Shown: positions 1 through 8,518 of the stretch, in pieces
Numbering within the stretch: the first letter of the stretch is position 1
How the letters are laid out: every line of letters begins with the position of its first letter
Assembly (NCBI GenBank): GCA_963719645.1
Contig: CAVRCT010000008.1
Span: 1-64,000 of the forward strand
Reading direction: 5' to 3'
DNA from: CAVRCT01 sp963719645
GTDB lineage: Bacteria > Pseudomonadota > Gammaproteobacteria > DSM-16500
Length of the DNA stretch: 64,000 bases
Notes under the pieces: generated by a model
Databases searched by the model: none
Told to the model about the DNA's origin: nothing
What the model saw: only the letters and a program-made list of their open reading frames with translations
Program-made: the position numbers and the translations under genes

Positions 1-141
1 TTTCTCATCGAAATATCAACGAAGTGCCCACACTCATTGCTTGGCTAAATTTTTAAAGAACAGTCTCGCTTTTTTCTCCTCACTCATGCACCTAGTGCAT
101 CAGGAGAAGGCGCATTCTACATCCTTCATCTGACCTGTCAA
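1..141 (-). promoter_or_regulatory. rRNA operon promoter and 16S leader (boxA), reading leftwards
   Basis: Read on the minus strand there is a perfect -35 TTGACA (136-141), a 16-base spacer and a -10 TAGAAT (114-119), followed by a GC-rich discriminator. Downstream lies a hairpin (about 75-110, arms TTCTCC and GGAGAA with inner ATGCAC/GTGCAT), then TTCTTTAAAAATTTA (about 47-62), which matches the boxA antitermination signal, and GTGTGGGCACTT, which is typical of gammaproteobacterial 16S leaders. The 16S gene itself should begin just beyond the left edge, so no rRNA sequence is present here. Confidence 0.8.
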
Positions 142-309
142 CCCTATTTTTTAAATTTTTTATCAAAAATACAGTGTTCTGGTCAGGGATGCGAAGACTA
201 TGCGAATTACTGGGGAAGGTCAACAAGAATTTTGTTTGTGGTATTTTTTCTTGAGCGGAAGATGAAATTGTCACACAATCAGTAACTTTATTTGAATAGG
301 AGTCTTCGC

Positions 310-549
310 GTGGTTAACAAATCCAATCTACCCAATTTGGAAGGATCGCTGGCTGAAATTACGCTGTTAATTGAAAAAATGGAACACGGCGAATTGAATT
401 TGGAAGAATCTCTCACTCAATTTGAACGCGGCATTAAACTGATTAAGCACGCCCAAAAAATCCTCCAAGAGGCTGAGCAAAAAGTTCAAATCTTGATTCA
501 AAATAATCAACAAGAAGGACTTGATAATTATGAGAGTCCTGCCGAATGA
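310..549 (+). CDS. xseB: Exodeoxyribonuclease VII small subunit
   Basis: The 79-residue product has the XseB helical-hairpin signature (SLAEITLLIEKMEHGELNLEE followed by a heptad-rich helix). XseB binds the large subunit XseA in the cytoplasm to form a nuclease that degrades single-stranded DNA to oligonucleotides in repair. An upstream TTG at 292 is in frame, but an AGGAG at 298-302 sits seven bases before GTG 310, so GTG 310 is the better start and brings the length to the usual size. The stop overlaps the ispA start (ATGA), indicating translational coupling; xseB-ispA is a common pair. xseA is not in the window. Confidence 0.9.
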   Translation: MVNKSNLPNLEGSLAEITLLIEKMEHGELNLEESLTQFERGIKLIKHAQKILQEAEQKVQILIQNNQQEGLDNYESPAE

Positions 550-1406
550 AATTAGAGCCTTTTATTCTGACTGCCAAAGAAAGGCTTAATACCCTTTTTG
601 AAATTTACTTGCAGAAAGAACGCTATCCAGCCCCTCAATTGCAAGAGGCAATGATCTATTCTGTTCTCAATGGCGGCAAACGCATCCGACCTCTGCTTGT
701 TTATTTAACAGGTCATGTGCTCGGCTCCTCTTGGGAAACGCTCGATGCGGCTGCCGCTGCGATTGAGCTGGTTCATGTGTACTCGTTAATTCATGATGAC
801 TTGCCCGCGATGGACAACTCTGATTTACGTCGCGGAAAACCAACTTGCCATACAGCTTTTAATGAAGCGTTGGCTATTTTGGCGGGTGATACGTTGCAAT
901 CATTGGCATTCGAAATAATTGCCAAACACCCGAGCCAATTAGATGCAGTACAACGTTTACAAATGGTACGGAGGCTTGCAGAAGCCAGTGGGTTGACGGG
1001 TATGGCAGCAGGTCAAACGCTCGACTTAATTGGCACCCGCTCTCTGGATGCATTAAACCAAATGTATCATTATAAAACAGGCGCTTTATTGAGTTGTGCG
1101 GTCGAGTTAGGCACGATTTCTATAAACGCTGATTTTAATCCCTTAAAACACTTTGCGGAGACAATTGGTTTAGCATTCCAGATACAAGATGATTTACTCG
1201 ATGTCGAAGGAACTCAGACTGGAAAACCTCAGGGAATTGACGCTCTCAATAATAAAGTGACCTACCCGACGCTGCTCGGCGTAGAACGCTGTCGAGAAGA
1301 AATTAAAAACCTTTTTGCAGCGGCTTTATCCATGCTGGATTTTTTGGGGCCCAACGCCAACCTATTACGTGAGTTTTGTTATTTTTTAATGGATCGAAAA
1401 GCTTAA
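546..1406 (+). CDS. ispA: Farnesyl diphosphate synthase (polyprenyl synthetase)
   Basis: The product is 286 residues, slightly shorter than E. coli IspA (299). It has both aspartate-rich motifs of trans-prenyltransferases: DDLPAMD near residue 83, which binds the allylic substrate magnesium, and DDLLD near residue 216. GGKRIRP near residue 40 binds the isopentenyl diphosphate. It condenses IPP with DMAPP and then GPP to give farnesyl diphosphate for undecaprenyl phosphate and quinones. IPP and DMAPP should come from the mevalonate cluster that starts 2 kb downstream. The assignment to FPP rather than GGPP rests on the pairing with xseB. Confidence 0.92.
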   Translation: MKLEPFILTAKERLNTLFEIYLQKERYPAPQLQEAMIYSVLNGGKRIRPLLVYLTGHVLGSSWETLDAAAAAIELVHVYSLIHDDLPAMDNSDLRRGKPTCHTAFNEALAILAGDTLQSLAFEIIAKHPSQLDAVQRLQMVRRLAEASGLTGMAAGQTLDLIGTRSLDALNQMYHYKTGALLSCAVELGTISINADFNPLKHFAETIGLAFQIQDDLLDVEGTQTGKPQGIDALNNKVTYPTLLGVERCREEIKNLFAAALSMLDFLGPNANLLREFCYFLMDRKA

Positions 1407-1470
1407 TCCTAAATTGTTAATGCGATAGAAACGCAAATCGGCTAAACTGCGCAAAAACTGAGAGGAAGTT

Positions 1471-1935
1471 ATGTATTGCCCATTTTGCAATGCCAATGAT
1501 ACAAAAGTAACTGATTCTCGCTTATTCCGCGAAGGCAACCAAGTACGCCGTCGCCGTGAATGCCTCATTTGTAAAGAACGCTTCACGACCTACGAAACGG
1601 CTGAGCTGGCGTTGCCCCGCATTATTAAACGAGATGGCAGTCGTGATATTTTTCATGAAGACAAATTGCGCGCTGGATTTTTACGTGCATTAGAAAAACG
1701 TCCTGTGAGTTCCGAGAAAATTGAAAATGCCATTCAACATATCTTTCACCGCGCCCGGGCATCCGGCGAAAGAGAAATTTCATCACAACAAATTGGTGAA
1801 TGGGTCATGACTGAATTACACCATCTAGACCAAGTCGCTTATGTGCGATTTGCCTCTGTCTATCGAAGCTTTCAAGACATCAAAGAATTTCGTGACGAAG
1901 TCAGTCGCCTAGAAAATAATAATATCGAGGAGTAA
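1471..1935 (+). CDS. nrdR: Transcriptional repressor NrdR
   Basis: This 154-residue protein has the expected length and architecture. An N-terminal zinc ribbon uses Cys3, Cys6, Cys31 and Cys34 and contains the RRRREC stretch. An ATP-cone domain follows (PRIIKRDGSRDIFHEDKLRAG region, residues about 50-140). NrdR senses ATP/dATP and represses ribonucleotide reductase genes by binding NrdR boxes. In many gammaproteobacteria nrdR is followed by ribD-ribE-ribBA-ribH-nusB-thiL-pgpA. Here the riboflavin genes and thiL are absent and nusB follows directly. Confidence 0.93.
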   Translation: MYCPFCNANDTKVTDSRLFREGNQVRRRRECLICKERFTTYETAELALPRIIKRDGSRDIFHEDKLRAGFLRALEKRPVSSEKIENAIQHIFHRARASGEREISSQQIGEWVMTELHHLDQVAYVRFASVYRSFQDIKEFRDEVSRLENNNIEE

Positions 1936-1942
1936 CAATATC

Positions 1943-2374
1943 ATGAAACCATCAGAGCGACGTCATGCGCGCGAATATGCGTTGCAAGCGATGTATCAAT
2001 GGCAAATTTCTGCAGCACCGATCGCCGAAATTGAGCTGGATTTTTTAATCCACCATATTAAAGAGAAAACGGATATTAATTTTTTCAAAGAATTAATTCA
2101 TTCCGTGCCAAAACATTTTGAAGAACTGGATCAGCAAATGACACCTTTTCTCAATCGTTCTTTATCTGAATTAGATCCGATTGAACTGGCTATTTTGCGC
2201 CTGGGCATTTATGAATTAGCTCATCGGTTGGATGTTCCTTATCGCGTCGCCATCAATGAAGCGCTTGAGCTCACGAAAAAATTTGGTTCAGTGGAAGGTT
2301 TCAAATTTGTAAACGGTGTACTGGATCAAGTCGCGCGTAAATTACGTAGCACTGAAATAAACCACAAAAAATAA
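1943..2374 (+). CDS. nusB: Transcription antitermination factor NusB
   Basis: The product is 143 residues, the normal NusB size, and all-helical. It starts MKPSERRHAREYALQAMYQW, the conserved NusB N-terminus, and ends with the EALELTKKFGSVEGFKFVNG block. With NusE (S10) it binds boxA RNA and supports antitermination on rRNA operons; such a boxA is present at the left edge of this window. A purine-rich GAGG/GAGG-like stretch overlapping the nrdR stop provides the ribosome site seven bases downstream of nrdR. It is likely co-transcribed with nrdR and pgpA. Confidence 0.94.
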   Translation: MKPSERRHAREYALQAMYQWQISAAPIAEIELDFLIHHIKEKTDINFFKELIHSVPKHFEELDQQMTPFLNRSLSELDPIELAILRLGIYELAHRLDVPYRVAINEALELTKKFGSVEGFKFVNGVLDQVARKLRSTEINHKK

Positions 2375-2390
2375 TGGCGAGAAAAAACCT

Positions 2391-2879
2391 ATGAGACATT
2401 ACACAGTCCCACCGATTCCAGCTTCCATCTGGCAGAAGCCAACGCATTTTATTGCATTTGGTTTTGGTGTAGGCGCACTGCCTTTCGCGCCCGGCACATT
2501 TGGTACGTTAATCGCCATTCCTTTTTATCTAGCATTGCAGGCTTTGCCCCTCAGTCTTTACTTATTTATGCTGCTGTTCATTACCTTAGGCAGCATGTGG
2601 TTATGTGATCGGGTATCAAAAGAAATTAAGGTCGATGATCATCAAGGCATGTGTTTAGATGAAATAGTTGGCTTTCTCGTCACCATGACCTATGCACCTC
2701 ACGGCATCGGCTGGATCATCGCGGGCTTTATTTTATTTCGCTTATTCGACATTCTTAAACCTTGGCCAATTCATTGGGTCGATAACAAAATTCACGGCGG
2801 CGTAGGCGCGATTCTTGATGATGTCTTAGCAGGCGTTTACAGTTTCGCAATTATGTATTTATTAGCGCGGATTATCTAA
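2391..2879 (+). CDS. pgpA: Phosphatidylglycerophosphatase A
   Basis: This 162-residue membrane protein matches PgpA: FGFGVGALPFAPGTFGTLI at residues 23-41 and DDHQGMCLDEIVGF near residue 83 carry the conserved acidic residues of the family. Three to four hydrophobic segments follow the usual topology. It dephosphorylates phosphatidylglycerophosphate to phosphatidylglycerol in the inner membrane. It lies 16 bases after nusB, an arrangement common in Proteobacteria, with thiL missing between them. Confidence 0.92.
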   Translation: MRHYTVPPIPASIWQKPTHFIAFGFGVGALPFAPGTFGTLIAIPFYLALQALPLSLYLFMLLFITLGSMWLCDRVSKEIKVDDHQGMCLDEIVGFLVTMTYAPHGIGWIIAGFILFRLFDILKPWPIHWVDNKIHGGVGAILDDVLAGVYSFAIMYLLARII

Positions 2880-2880
2880 C

Positions 2881-3291
2881 ATGACGAATTGGTTAGCCTC
2901 TGCATTTGTCGCACTCTTCAGTTTTGGTTTATGGGGTTTATTCACCAAACTGACCGTTGTACACATTGACTCAAAAAGCGCTTTGATTTATCAAACCATT
3001 GGCGTGATGGCAATTTCAATCATTGCATTGGGACTCGTCAACTTCAAACCTGCAACCGACACAAAAGGTTTAATTTATGCTGTTTTAACCGGTTTAGCCT
3101 ACGGGGTGGGTTGTTTATTTTACTTCATCGCAGCGAGCAAAGGAAAAATTATTACGGTGGTTACACTCACCGCTCTCTATCCATTGGTGACTATCCTGTT
3201 AGCTTATATACTTTTAAAAGAAGGAGTCAGTGCAAAACAACTTACTGGAATTGCACTAGCGTTAGTTGCCATTATTCTGATGTCTGTTTAA
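2881..3291 (+). CDS. Half-size EamA-type membrane protein
   Basis: The product is 136 residues with about four or five transmembrane helices and one EamA-like unit; full drug/metabolite transporters have two such units. The C-terminal half (ALYPLVTILLAYILLKEGVSAKQLTGIALALVAIIL) is the typical EamA block. It starts one base after pgpA ends, so it is probably the last gene of that operon. Its 3' end overlaps the convergent mvaD by 30 bases. A single-unit protein would have to dimerise; the substrate cannot be told from sequence. Confidence 0.75.
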   Translation: MTNWLASAFVALFSFGLWGLFTKLTVVHIDSKSALIYQTIGVMAISIIALGLVNFKPATDTKGLIYAVLTGLAYGVGCLFYFIAASKGKIITVVTLTALYPLVTILLAYILLKEGVSAKQLTGIALALVAIILMSV

Positions 3292-4293
3292 ATCTGAGTT
3301 AAACGGCATAATAATTTCAACGTCTGGAAAATGTTCTCTAATATGAGCGATGTCTTTTTCCAAAAAAAGTAACTTAAGATTCGATCCCGCATCTTGCGTA
3401 AAATACAACGGCAACCCATTCAATCGTAACTGACTAATTTTTTCTTTCGCAAGAAGCGTCTCGGGCAACAGATAGGAAATACTCGGCCACGCACTTAACA
3501 TCGTTGCATGCATAGTCATCGCATTCCATTCCGCTGTCTTACCCAGCAACTCAAAATCTTTTAAATTAATGGCTTTCTTAATAGTCGATAAATCGGTGTT
3601 TACTTTTTGCGGCCATGCCGAATAAAGTGGACTGCTGGTGACAGTGCGTTGCATCGCATCGCGAGAACTAATTGATTTTTCTTTTTCGCTAACAATTAAC
3701 AATCCAATACATAATTCCGGCCACTCATCTAAAATCACACGACCATGACTATCCATTCCATCTTCTCTCACACCGCCATACCATTCGACAAAACCATGCC
3801 AGATCGAACGGCTAGCACTTCCACTGCCTAGACGCGCCAACACCGATAATTCGTGATCCTGTAGTTGCCAACCAAAAAGCTCATTCAATGCTTTCACAAT
3901 CGCTGCATAACCACATGCAGAGGACGCAAGTCCCGCGCCAATTGGAATATTCGATTTAATATTGGCATTAAAGTGCAAATCACGTTTGATCCGAAATAAA
4001 TCCAGAAATTCCATTAAGCGTTTGCCAAATGGCGAAACCCAATCAATTAATCGATCATTTAAAATGACACTGTCAGACGGCCCTTTGCCAAGAGATAGTT
4101 CTGTCGTGCAACCTTTATTGCCGAGCGAAATGGATAAACTGGACGTCACCGGTAAATTTAATTCTTGATCACGCTTTCCCCAGTACTTACATAAAGCAAT
4201 ATTGCTCGGTGCGTAAGCAGTCGCAGAAGAATTTTCAGGCAAGCAATCTTTTCGTTCAGCCAGAATGGTATGGACTACCTCAATTTTTCTCAC
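3262..4293 (-). CDS. mvaD: Diphosphomevalonate decarboxylase
   Basis: The 343-residue GHMP-family protein contains ATAYAPSNIALCKYWGKRD near the start, the conserved mevalonate decarboxylase N-terminus. The glycine-rich ATP loop PIGAGLASSACG lies near residue 115, and GSGSASRSIW near residue 155. It converts mevalonate 5-diphosphate to isopentenyl diphosphate with ATP and release of CO2. It is the last gene of the minus-strand mevalonate operon and overlaps the preceding kinase gene by 14 bases. The length fits the family (about 320-350). Decarboxylation of the monophosphate is unlikely because a phosphomevalonate kinase is present next to it. Confidence 0.9.
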   Translation of the reverse strand: MRKIEVVHTILAERKDCLPENSSATAYAPSNIALCKYWGKRDQELNLPVTSSLSISLGNKGCTTELSLGKGPSDSVILNDRLIDWVSPFGKRLMEFLDLFRIKRDLHFNANIKSNIPIGAGLASSACGYAAIVKALNELFGWQLQDHELSVLARLGSGSASRSIWHGFVEWYGGVREDGMDSHGRVILDEWPELCIGLLIVSEKEKSISSRDAMQRTVTSSPLYSAWPQKVNTDLSTIKKAINLKDFELLGKTAEWNAMTMHATMLSAWPSISYLLPETLLAKEKISQLRLNGLPLYFTQDAGSNLKLLFLEKDIAHIREHFPDVEIIMPFNSDLNRHQNNGN

Positions 4294-5209
4294 AGAAAAC
4301 TCCTCGTTGCGTCATTGCAACTTTTATTTGGCTCGCATTTCCTGCAAAGTGCATCGTATCCACTGCACCCAATCCCACCACACAATCACCTAAACCAGAT
4401 CCTGAAATCTTTGCACCTAAAATTGAAGGTTGTTGATGCAATACTTCTATTATGCCATTCAATGTCGGTGTATTCACACCTAACGCACTCATCATACCTT
4501 GTTGAATAGTTAATAATTCACCGAAGGCATGCCAATCGCTTTTTTTAACAGCATCGATGCCTGCCACCACACATTGATTGATTGTTCGTAAAAGCATTTG
4601 AAAAATTTTAGGTTGAGTCGTGAATTTTTTCTCAATCAACTTAACTGCCTCAGCAGTGGGTGTTTTACTGCCCGAGTACACCACCGTCAGAGGATAATTC
4701 GCAGCTAATTTTTCATAAAAAAAGGGGCGCACGCGATAAGCAATCATACCGCCTAACACAGCGGCTGCGACATCTGTGCCGGAACCCAATCCTTGAACTT
4801 GCCGCACAATGTTGCGTGCTCGACGAATCAGTTCCTCTTCTGAAAAAATAACATTGATCCACTGTCCGATCGCAGCCAACGTGGCAACTGTCACAGCAGC
4901 CGATGAAGCAAACCCTATCGTTGCTGAAAAATCCGCTTCGATGGTAATATCACAGCCAGTTGATACATATTTTTTTAAGGAATGAAGCGTTGTTAACACA
5001 AATTGGAAAGGTGGAACAATGTGAAAATGCACTAAATCCGTTTCATAATTTCCTAACGCGGAATGCAAAATAATTTTTTTATCGAGACGCGGCGCCAATG
5101 AAACCGTCATGCGTTTATCAATCGCGCAAGCTAAGGCAAAATGACCGTGCAAAACAGCATATTCACCTAACAACATGAGACTGCCAGGTGCTGAGGCTTT
5201 AAACAACAT
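4280..5209 (-). CDS. mvaK2: Phosphomevalonate kinase (GHMP family)
   Basis: This 309-residue GHMP kinase begins MLFKASAPGSLMLLGEYAVL; the ATP loop IGFASSAAVTVA lies near residue 97 and GLGSGTDVAAA near residue 139. An in-frame ATG further upstream (5263) exists inside mvaK1, but the ATG at 5209 has a GAGG five bases before it and gives the family N-terminus. It overlaps the mvaK1 stop by 11 bases. It phosphorylates mevalonate 5-phosphate to the diphosphate. The order mvaK1-mvaK2-mvaD supports the assignment; sequence alone separates GHMP kinases poorly. Confidence 0.85.
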   Translation of the reverse strand: MLFKASAPGSLMLLGEYAVLHGHFALACAIDKRMTVSLAPRLDKKIILHSALGNYETDLVHFHIVPPFQFVLTTLHSLKKYVSTGCDITIEADFSATIGFASSAAVTVATLAAIGQWINVIFSEEELIRRARNIVRQVQGLGSGTDVAAAVLGGMIAYRVRPFFYEKLAANYPLTVVYSGSKTPTAEAVKLIEKKFTTQPKIFQMLLRTINQCVVAGIDAVKKSDWHAFGELLTIQQGMMSALGVNTPTLNGIIEVLHQQPSILGAKISGSGLGDCVVGLGAVDTMHFAGNASQIKVAMTQRGVFCEKN

Positions 5210-6209
5210 GCACGCCTCGTGATTCACCGGTAATTGGCAACAGAGAATAATGATACGTCGCACAGAGATCCATGATCGCCTCTAACGTTTCAGCCATCAC
5301 CAGCACCACACCCGCACGGTCACCAGCAACTGCACCCGCACCGCAAATTTTTGCGGCGCCACCTTGCAACTCAATCGCGCGTACAAATTGTTGAACCATT
5401 TGCGGCACCACGCCGATTTGGGTGAGCAATGCATGGTTTTCCCGCACAGCATGTGCAACTGAGCTAAAATTATTTTTTTGCAACGCATCATCCATTGCAT
5501 ACGTCACCGCAGCAAATTGATCACCTAACTGGTTTGTTTTAAAATGTTTTGCGGCTGTCACCACACATTCGCCAGACGATGTGCTAGGTGTACCCGTGTT
5601 GATTAAATACATCGGCAACGTCGGTATCGTGCGGGTAGATACTTTATCATTGTCAACTAAAATACAGCCGCCTTGCAGAGAAATTCGTAAATCTATTCCA
5701 CTTGAGAAGCCATGTTGCATATTCTCCGCTTCCAACCCTAAACGATAAAAAATATCGGAGGATAAATCTAATCCTAAATGATGTGCGATCGCGTGCACGA
5801 TACTTAAAACAGTTGCCGCTGAAGATCCCATCCCGCAACCGATGGGAATATCCGATTGAATTTTAATTTTGATCCCTTGCGTTAATTTCAAATTGAGCGA
5901 TTCTAAAAAAAGCGTTAACGCAAATTGCGCTAACTCGACTGGCTTTTGCAACACATCTTTAATTTTAAAATCCCCTGAGACGAATCGTTGATATTTTTCT
6001 TTGATACGCTTTTTCAATTGCTGTAACGCCGTAAATGTCAGCCCATGCTCGTAAGACAAATCCGATAAATCAAAGGAAACAATCGGCAGTAACTGTGCAG
6101 AAGCTGTCGCCACCGCATAACGATTCACCGCCATGGCCAACGCAGGTTTTCCATAAACCACTGCATGTTCGCCAGAGAGAATTAATTTGCCTGGGGCATG
6201 TACTTTCAT
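5199..6209 (-). CDS. mvaK1: Mevalonate kinase
   Basis: The product is 336 residues and begins MKVHAPGKLILSGEHAVVYG, the diagnostic mevalonate kinase N-terminus. The GHMP ATP loop PIGCGMGSSAATV lies near residue 122 and HGFSSGIDLRISLQGG near residue 168 supplies the catalytic Asp. The C-terminal motif KICGAGAVAGDRAGVV is also present. It phosphorylates mevalonate at O5 in the cytoplasm. It lies nine bases after the HMG-CoA synthase gene and overlaps mvaK2, so the cluster is one transcription unit. Confidence 0.9.
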   Translation of the reverse strand: MKVHAPGKLILSGEHAVVYGKPALAMAVNRYAVATASAQLLPIVSFDLSDLSYEHGLTFTALQQLKKRIKEKYQRFVSGDFKIKDVLQKPVELAQFALTLFLESLNLKLTQGIKIKIQSDIPIGCGMGSSAATVLSIVHAIAHHLGLDLSSDIFYRLGLEAENMQHGFSSGIDLRISLQGGCILVDNDKVSTRTIPTLPMYLINTGTPSTSSGECVVTAAKHFKTNQLGDQFAAVTYAMDDALQKNNFSSVAHAVRENHALLTQIGVVPQMVQQFVRAIELQGGAAKICGAGAVAGDRAGVVLVMAETLEAIMDLCATYHYSLLPITGESRGVHVV

Positions 6210-6218
6210 ACGTGTTCT

Positions 6219-7397
6219 CTAAGAAATTCTTTCATAAATCCGTTTATGATCACGAATAGCGGCCAAGCGGAAATGCCCCGTATGATAATGAGGAATTTCA
6301 CAGTGACTGCCATCACATGGGTAATTAAAAGAATAGAATGTTTCATACTCTGGATAAGTGAGAGCCTCACGTTCTGCTAATAATTTTTGATGATGTTTTG
6401 TGTCTAACACTTTTTGATAGCCAGGTTGGACAACACCACTAAAGTATTCCGCTACACAGCCTGAGCCATAACTGTAGAAACCGATTCGTTTATCGGTTAA
6501 ATCTTCTTCGGTTAAATCTAATAAAGCGGTTAACCCGACAAACAAAGAAGCCGTATAGCTATTACCAATTTTGCGGCCGTACTCTAAGGTATGATTAATT
6601 TGGTTTTGCAAAACTTCTTTATTTATTTTTTCTTGAGGATGACTTAGCTTCGCTAAATGTTGATGTGCTTTTTCAACTAAACGAGGCACTGGCGTATGAT
6701 AACAATAGTAATCATGATCTTTAAATCCTCGACCAGACCACGCGTGGTATTGGTGCCAGGATTTTTCTAACATCGTGAGATAGAGCATGCTGGAATATTT
6801 GCCTTCAACAAACGCTGCATCTGAATAATTCGGCCGCCAAAAATCCATGACATTCTCAGTGACGACGCCATACTCTGGATCAAATGCTAAAATTCGCGGA
6901 TTCGCCGTGAGCAACATTGCAACTGCACCACATCCTTGTGACGATTCACCTGGCGTGCCTAAGCCATAGCGTGCAATGTCGGATGCAATTAAGAGAACTT
7001 TTTTATCAGGATGTTGTCTTAGAAAAGGCATCGCAAGTTGTAGCGCCAGTGCTCCACTGTAACAAGCTTGTTTTAACTCAATCACTCGACAACGCTCAGA
7101 CAAGCCCAATAAATGATGCACATAAATGCCGGCTGCTTTTGATTGATCAATACCAGACTCTGTTGCAAATAAAAGCATTTCAATCGAGTTAATATCAACA
7201 TCACGAATTGCACGCAAAGCAGCATTCGCTGCTAAGGTAACAATGTCTTCATCCGGCGCTGCGACGGCCATTTTATGTTGTCCTAAACCAATATAAAATT
7301 TTTCAGCCTCAATCCCGCGCGCCTCAGCTAATGCCGCTAAGTCCAACGCATAATGGGATGTATAAAATCCAATTTTATCAATTCCTACTTTAAGCAC
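6219..7397 (-). CDS. mvaS: Hydroxymethylglutaryl-CoA synthase
   Basis: The 392-residue thiolase-fold enzyme condenses acetyl-CoA with acetoacetyl-CoA. The catalytic residues are visible: Glu in LLFATESGIDQSKA, Cys in ELKQACYSGALAL and His in YYCYHTPVPRLVEKAH. An ATG at 7430 is in frame, but GTG 7397 has GAGGG eight bases upstream and yields the normal N-terminus (VLKVGIDKIGFYTS), so I chose GTG. This start overlaps the stop of mvaA by eight bases, indicating coupling. The length agrees with bacterial MvaS (about 385-390). Confidence 0.9.
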   Translation of the reverse strand: MLKVGIDKIGFYTSHYALDLAALAEARGIEAEKFYIGLGQHKMAVAAPDEDIVTLAANAALRAIRDVDINSIEMLLFATESGIDQSKAAGIYVHHLLGLSERCRVIELKQACYSGALALQLAMPFLRQHPDKKVLLIASDIARYGLGTPGESSQGCGAVAMLLTANPRILAFDPEYGVVTENVMDFWRPNYSDAAFVEGKYSSMLYLTMLEKSWHQYHAWSGRGFKDHDYYCYHTPVPRLVEKAHQHLAKLSHPQEKINKEVLQNQINHTLEYGRKIGNSYTASLFVGLTALLDLTEEDLTDKRIGFYSYGSGCVAEYFSGVVQPGYQKVLDTKHHQKLLAEREALTYPEYETFYSFNYPCDGSHCEIPHYHTGHFRLAAIRDHKRIYERIS

Positions 7398-8457
7398 TCT
7401 GATTTCCCTCGCTGGCTTTTGCTCTTTCAAGTTTCACATGCGTTTTAATTAACTCGCCTGGATTGGTTTGTGCCGCTAACAAAGACAATTCGCCGCATAA
7501 TGCCGCACCCGCTGCGATGATGGCTAGACGTCTGGCATTTTTGCCAATCTCACGCTCTTCTAAACAACCCAGTTGTTTTAAATTTTCTTGCACAAAATCG
7601 AATGATTTACCATTCCCGACCGTACCCACAATGACATTAGGTAATGTCACCGAAAAATATAAATCTTGGTTGCGCACCTCGGCATACACCATACCTTGTG
7701 ACCCTTCAATAATATTTGCTGCATCTTGACCGGTTGCCAAATAAAATCCCAGCAACATATTGGCAAAATGTGCATTGGCAGAGCGAACACCGCCCGCCAG
7801 AATATTGCCGATTAAATTTTTCTTTATGTTCAATTGCACAATTCGTTCAGGGGTTGTTTTTAAATATTTTTTGCAGAGATCCGCTGAAATAGTCACATCG
7901 GCCACAACATATTTACCTCGACCTAGAATACCATTCACGGCTGAGACTTTTTTATCGCAACAATAGTTTCCCGAAATGGAAACATAGGTTAACTGTGGGA
8001 AACGTTGCAACATCCATTCCATTAATCGATCGGCTGCTAACGTTGCCATGTTATGACCCGCGGCATCACCTGTGTGAAATTCAAAACGGACAAACAATAA
8101 ATTTCCCACCACTTGTGTGTGCAAATCCAGTAAGCGCGCGTAGCGACTGGTTTCTGCAATCATGGCTTGTAAATTTTCTTTTTCTTGCTGCAAAGTCGTC
8201 ACGGCGGCTTGTACTTCGACGGCATTGGTCGCCTCAAGCAACACGGAACGCGTCATTCGCTCATCCATAATAACTGCCTGGATGCCACCTGCTTGACTGC
8301 AAACGCGTGCACCGCGCTGGGTCGATGGCCATAAAGGGGATTCATAGGTAGCCAATGGAATCCAAATATCATCTTCGACTTCAGGCCCTCTGAATTTTAA
8401 GGGTCCGACACTACGCATGGGAATAGCAGCGGTTTGTTCTCTGGTTTGCCAACGCAT
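7390..8457 (-). CDS. mvaA: Hydroxymethylglutaryl-CoA reductase (soluble, class I-like)
   Basis: This 355-residue protein reduces HMG-CoA to mevalonate with NAD(P)H, the committed step of the pathway. The HMG-binding GNYCCDKK (catalytic Lys) and the GDAAGHN cofactor-region motif resemble class I reductases, but there is no membrane domain. The catalytic Asp is probably in ATGQDAAN, and a late His lies in LIKTHVKLERAK. ATG 8457 is preferred to the upstream in-frame ATG at 8574, which would lie inside the divergent idi gene. It is the first gene of the operon, with 61 bases between it and idi that must hold both promoters. The gene_symbol follows bacterial usage. Confidence 0.85.
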   Translation of the reverse strand: MRWQTREQTAAIPMRSVGPLKFRGPEVEDDIWIPLATYESPLWPSTQRGARVCSQAGGIQAVIMDERMTRSVLLEATNAVEVQAAVTTLQQEKENLQAMIAETSRYARLLDLHTQVVGNLLFVRFEFHTGDAAGHNMATLAADRLMEWMLQRFPQLTYVSISGNYCCDKKVSAVNGILGRGKYVVADVTISADLCKKYLKTTPERIVQLNIKKNLIGNILAGGVRSANAHFANMLLGFYLATGQDAANIIEGSQGMVYAEVRNQDLYFSVTLPNVIVGTVGNGKSFDFVQENLKQLGCLEEREIGKNARRLAIIAAGAALCGELSLLAAQTNPGELIKTHVKLERAKASEGNQSA

Positions 8458-8518
8458 AATGAATGTATTTCCAGTTATGATATGATGTAAAGCCGAACAT
8501 TTTACTGGAAAACAAGCA

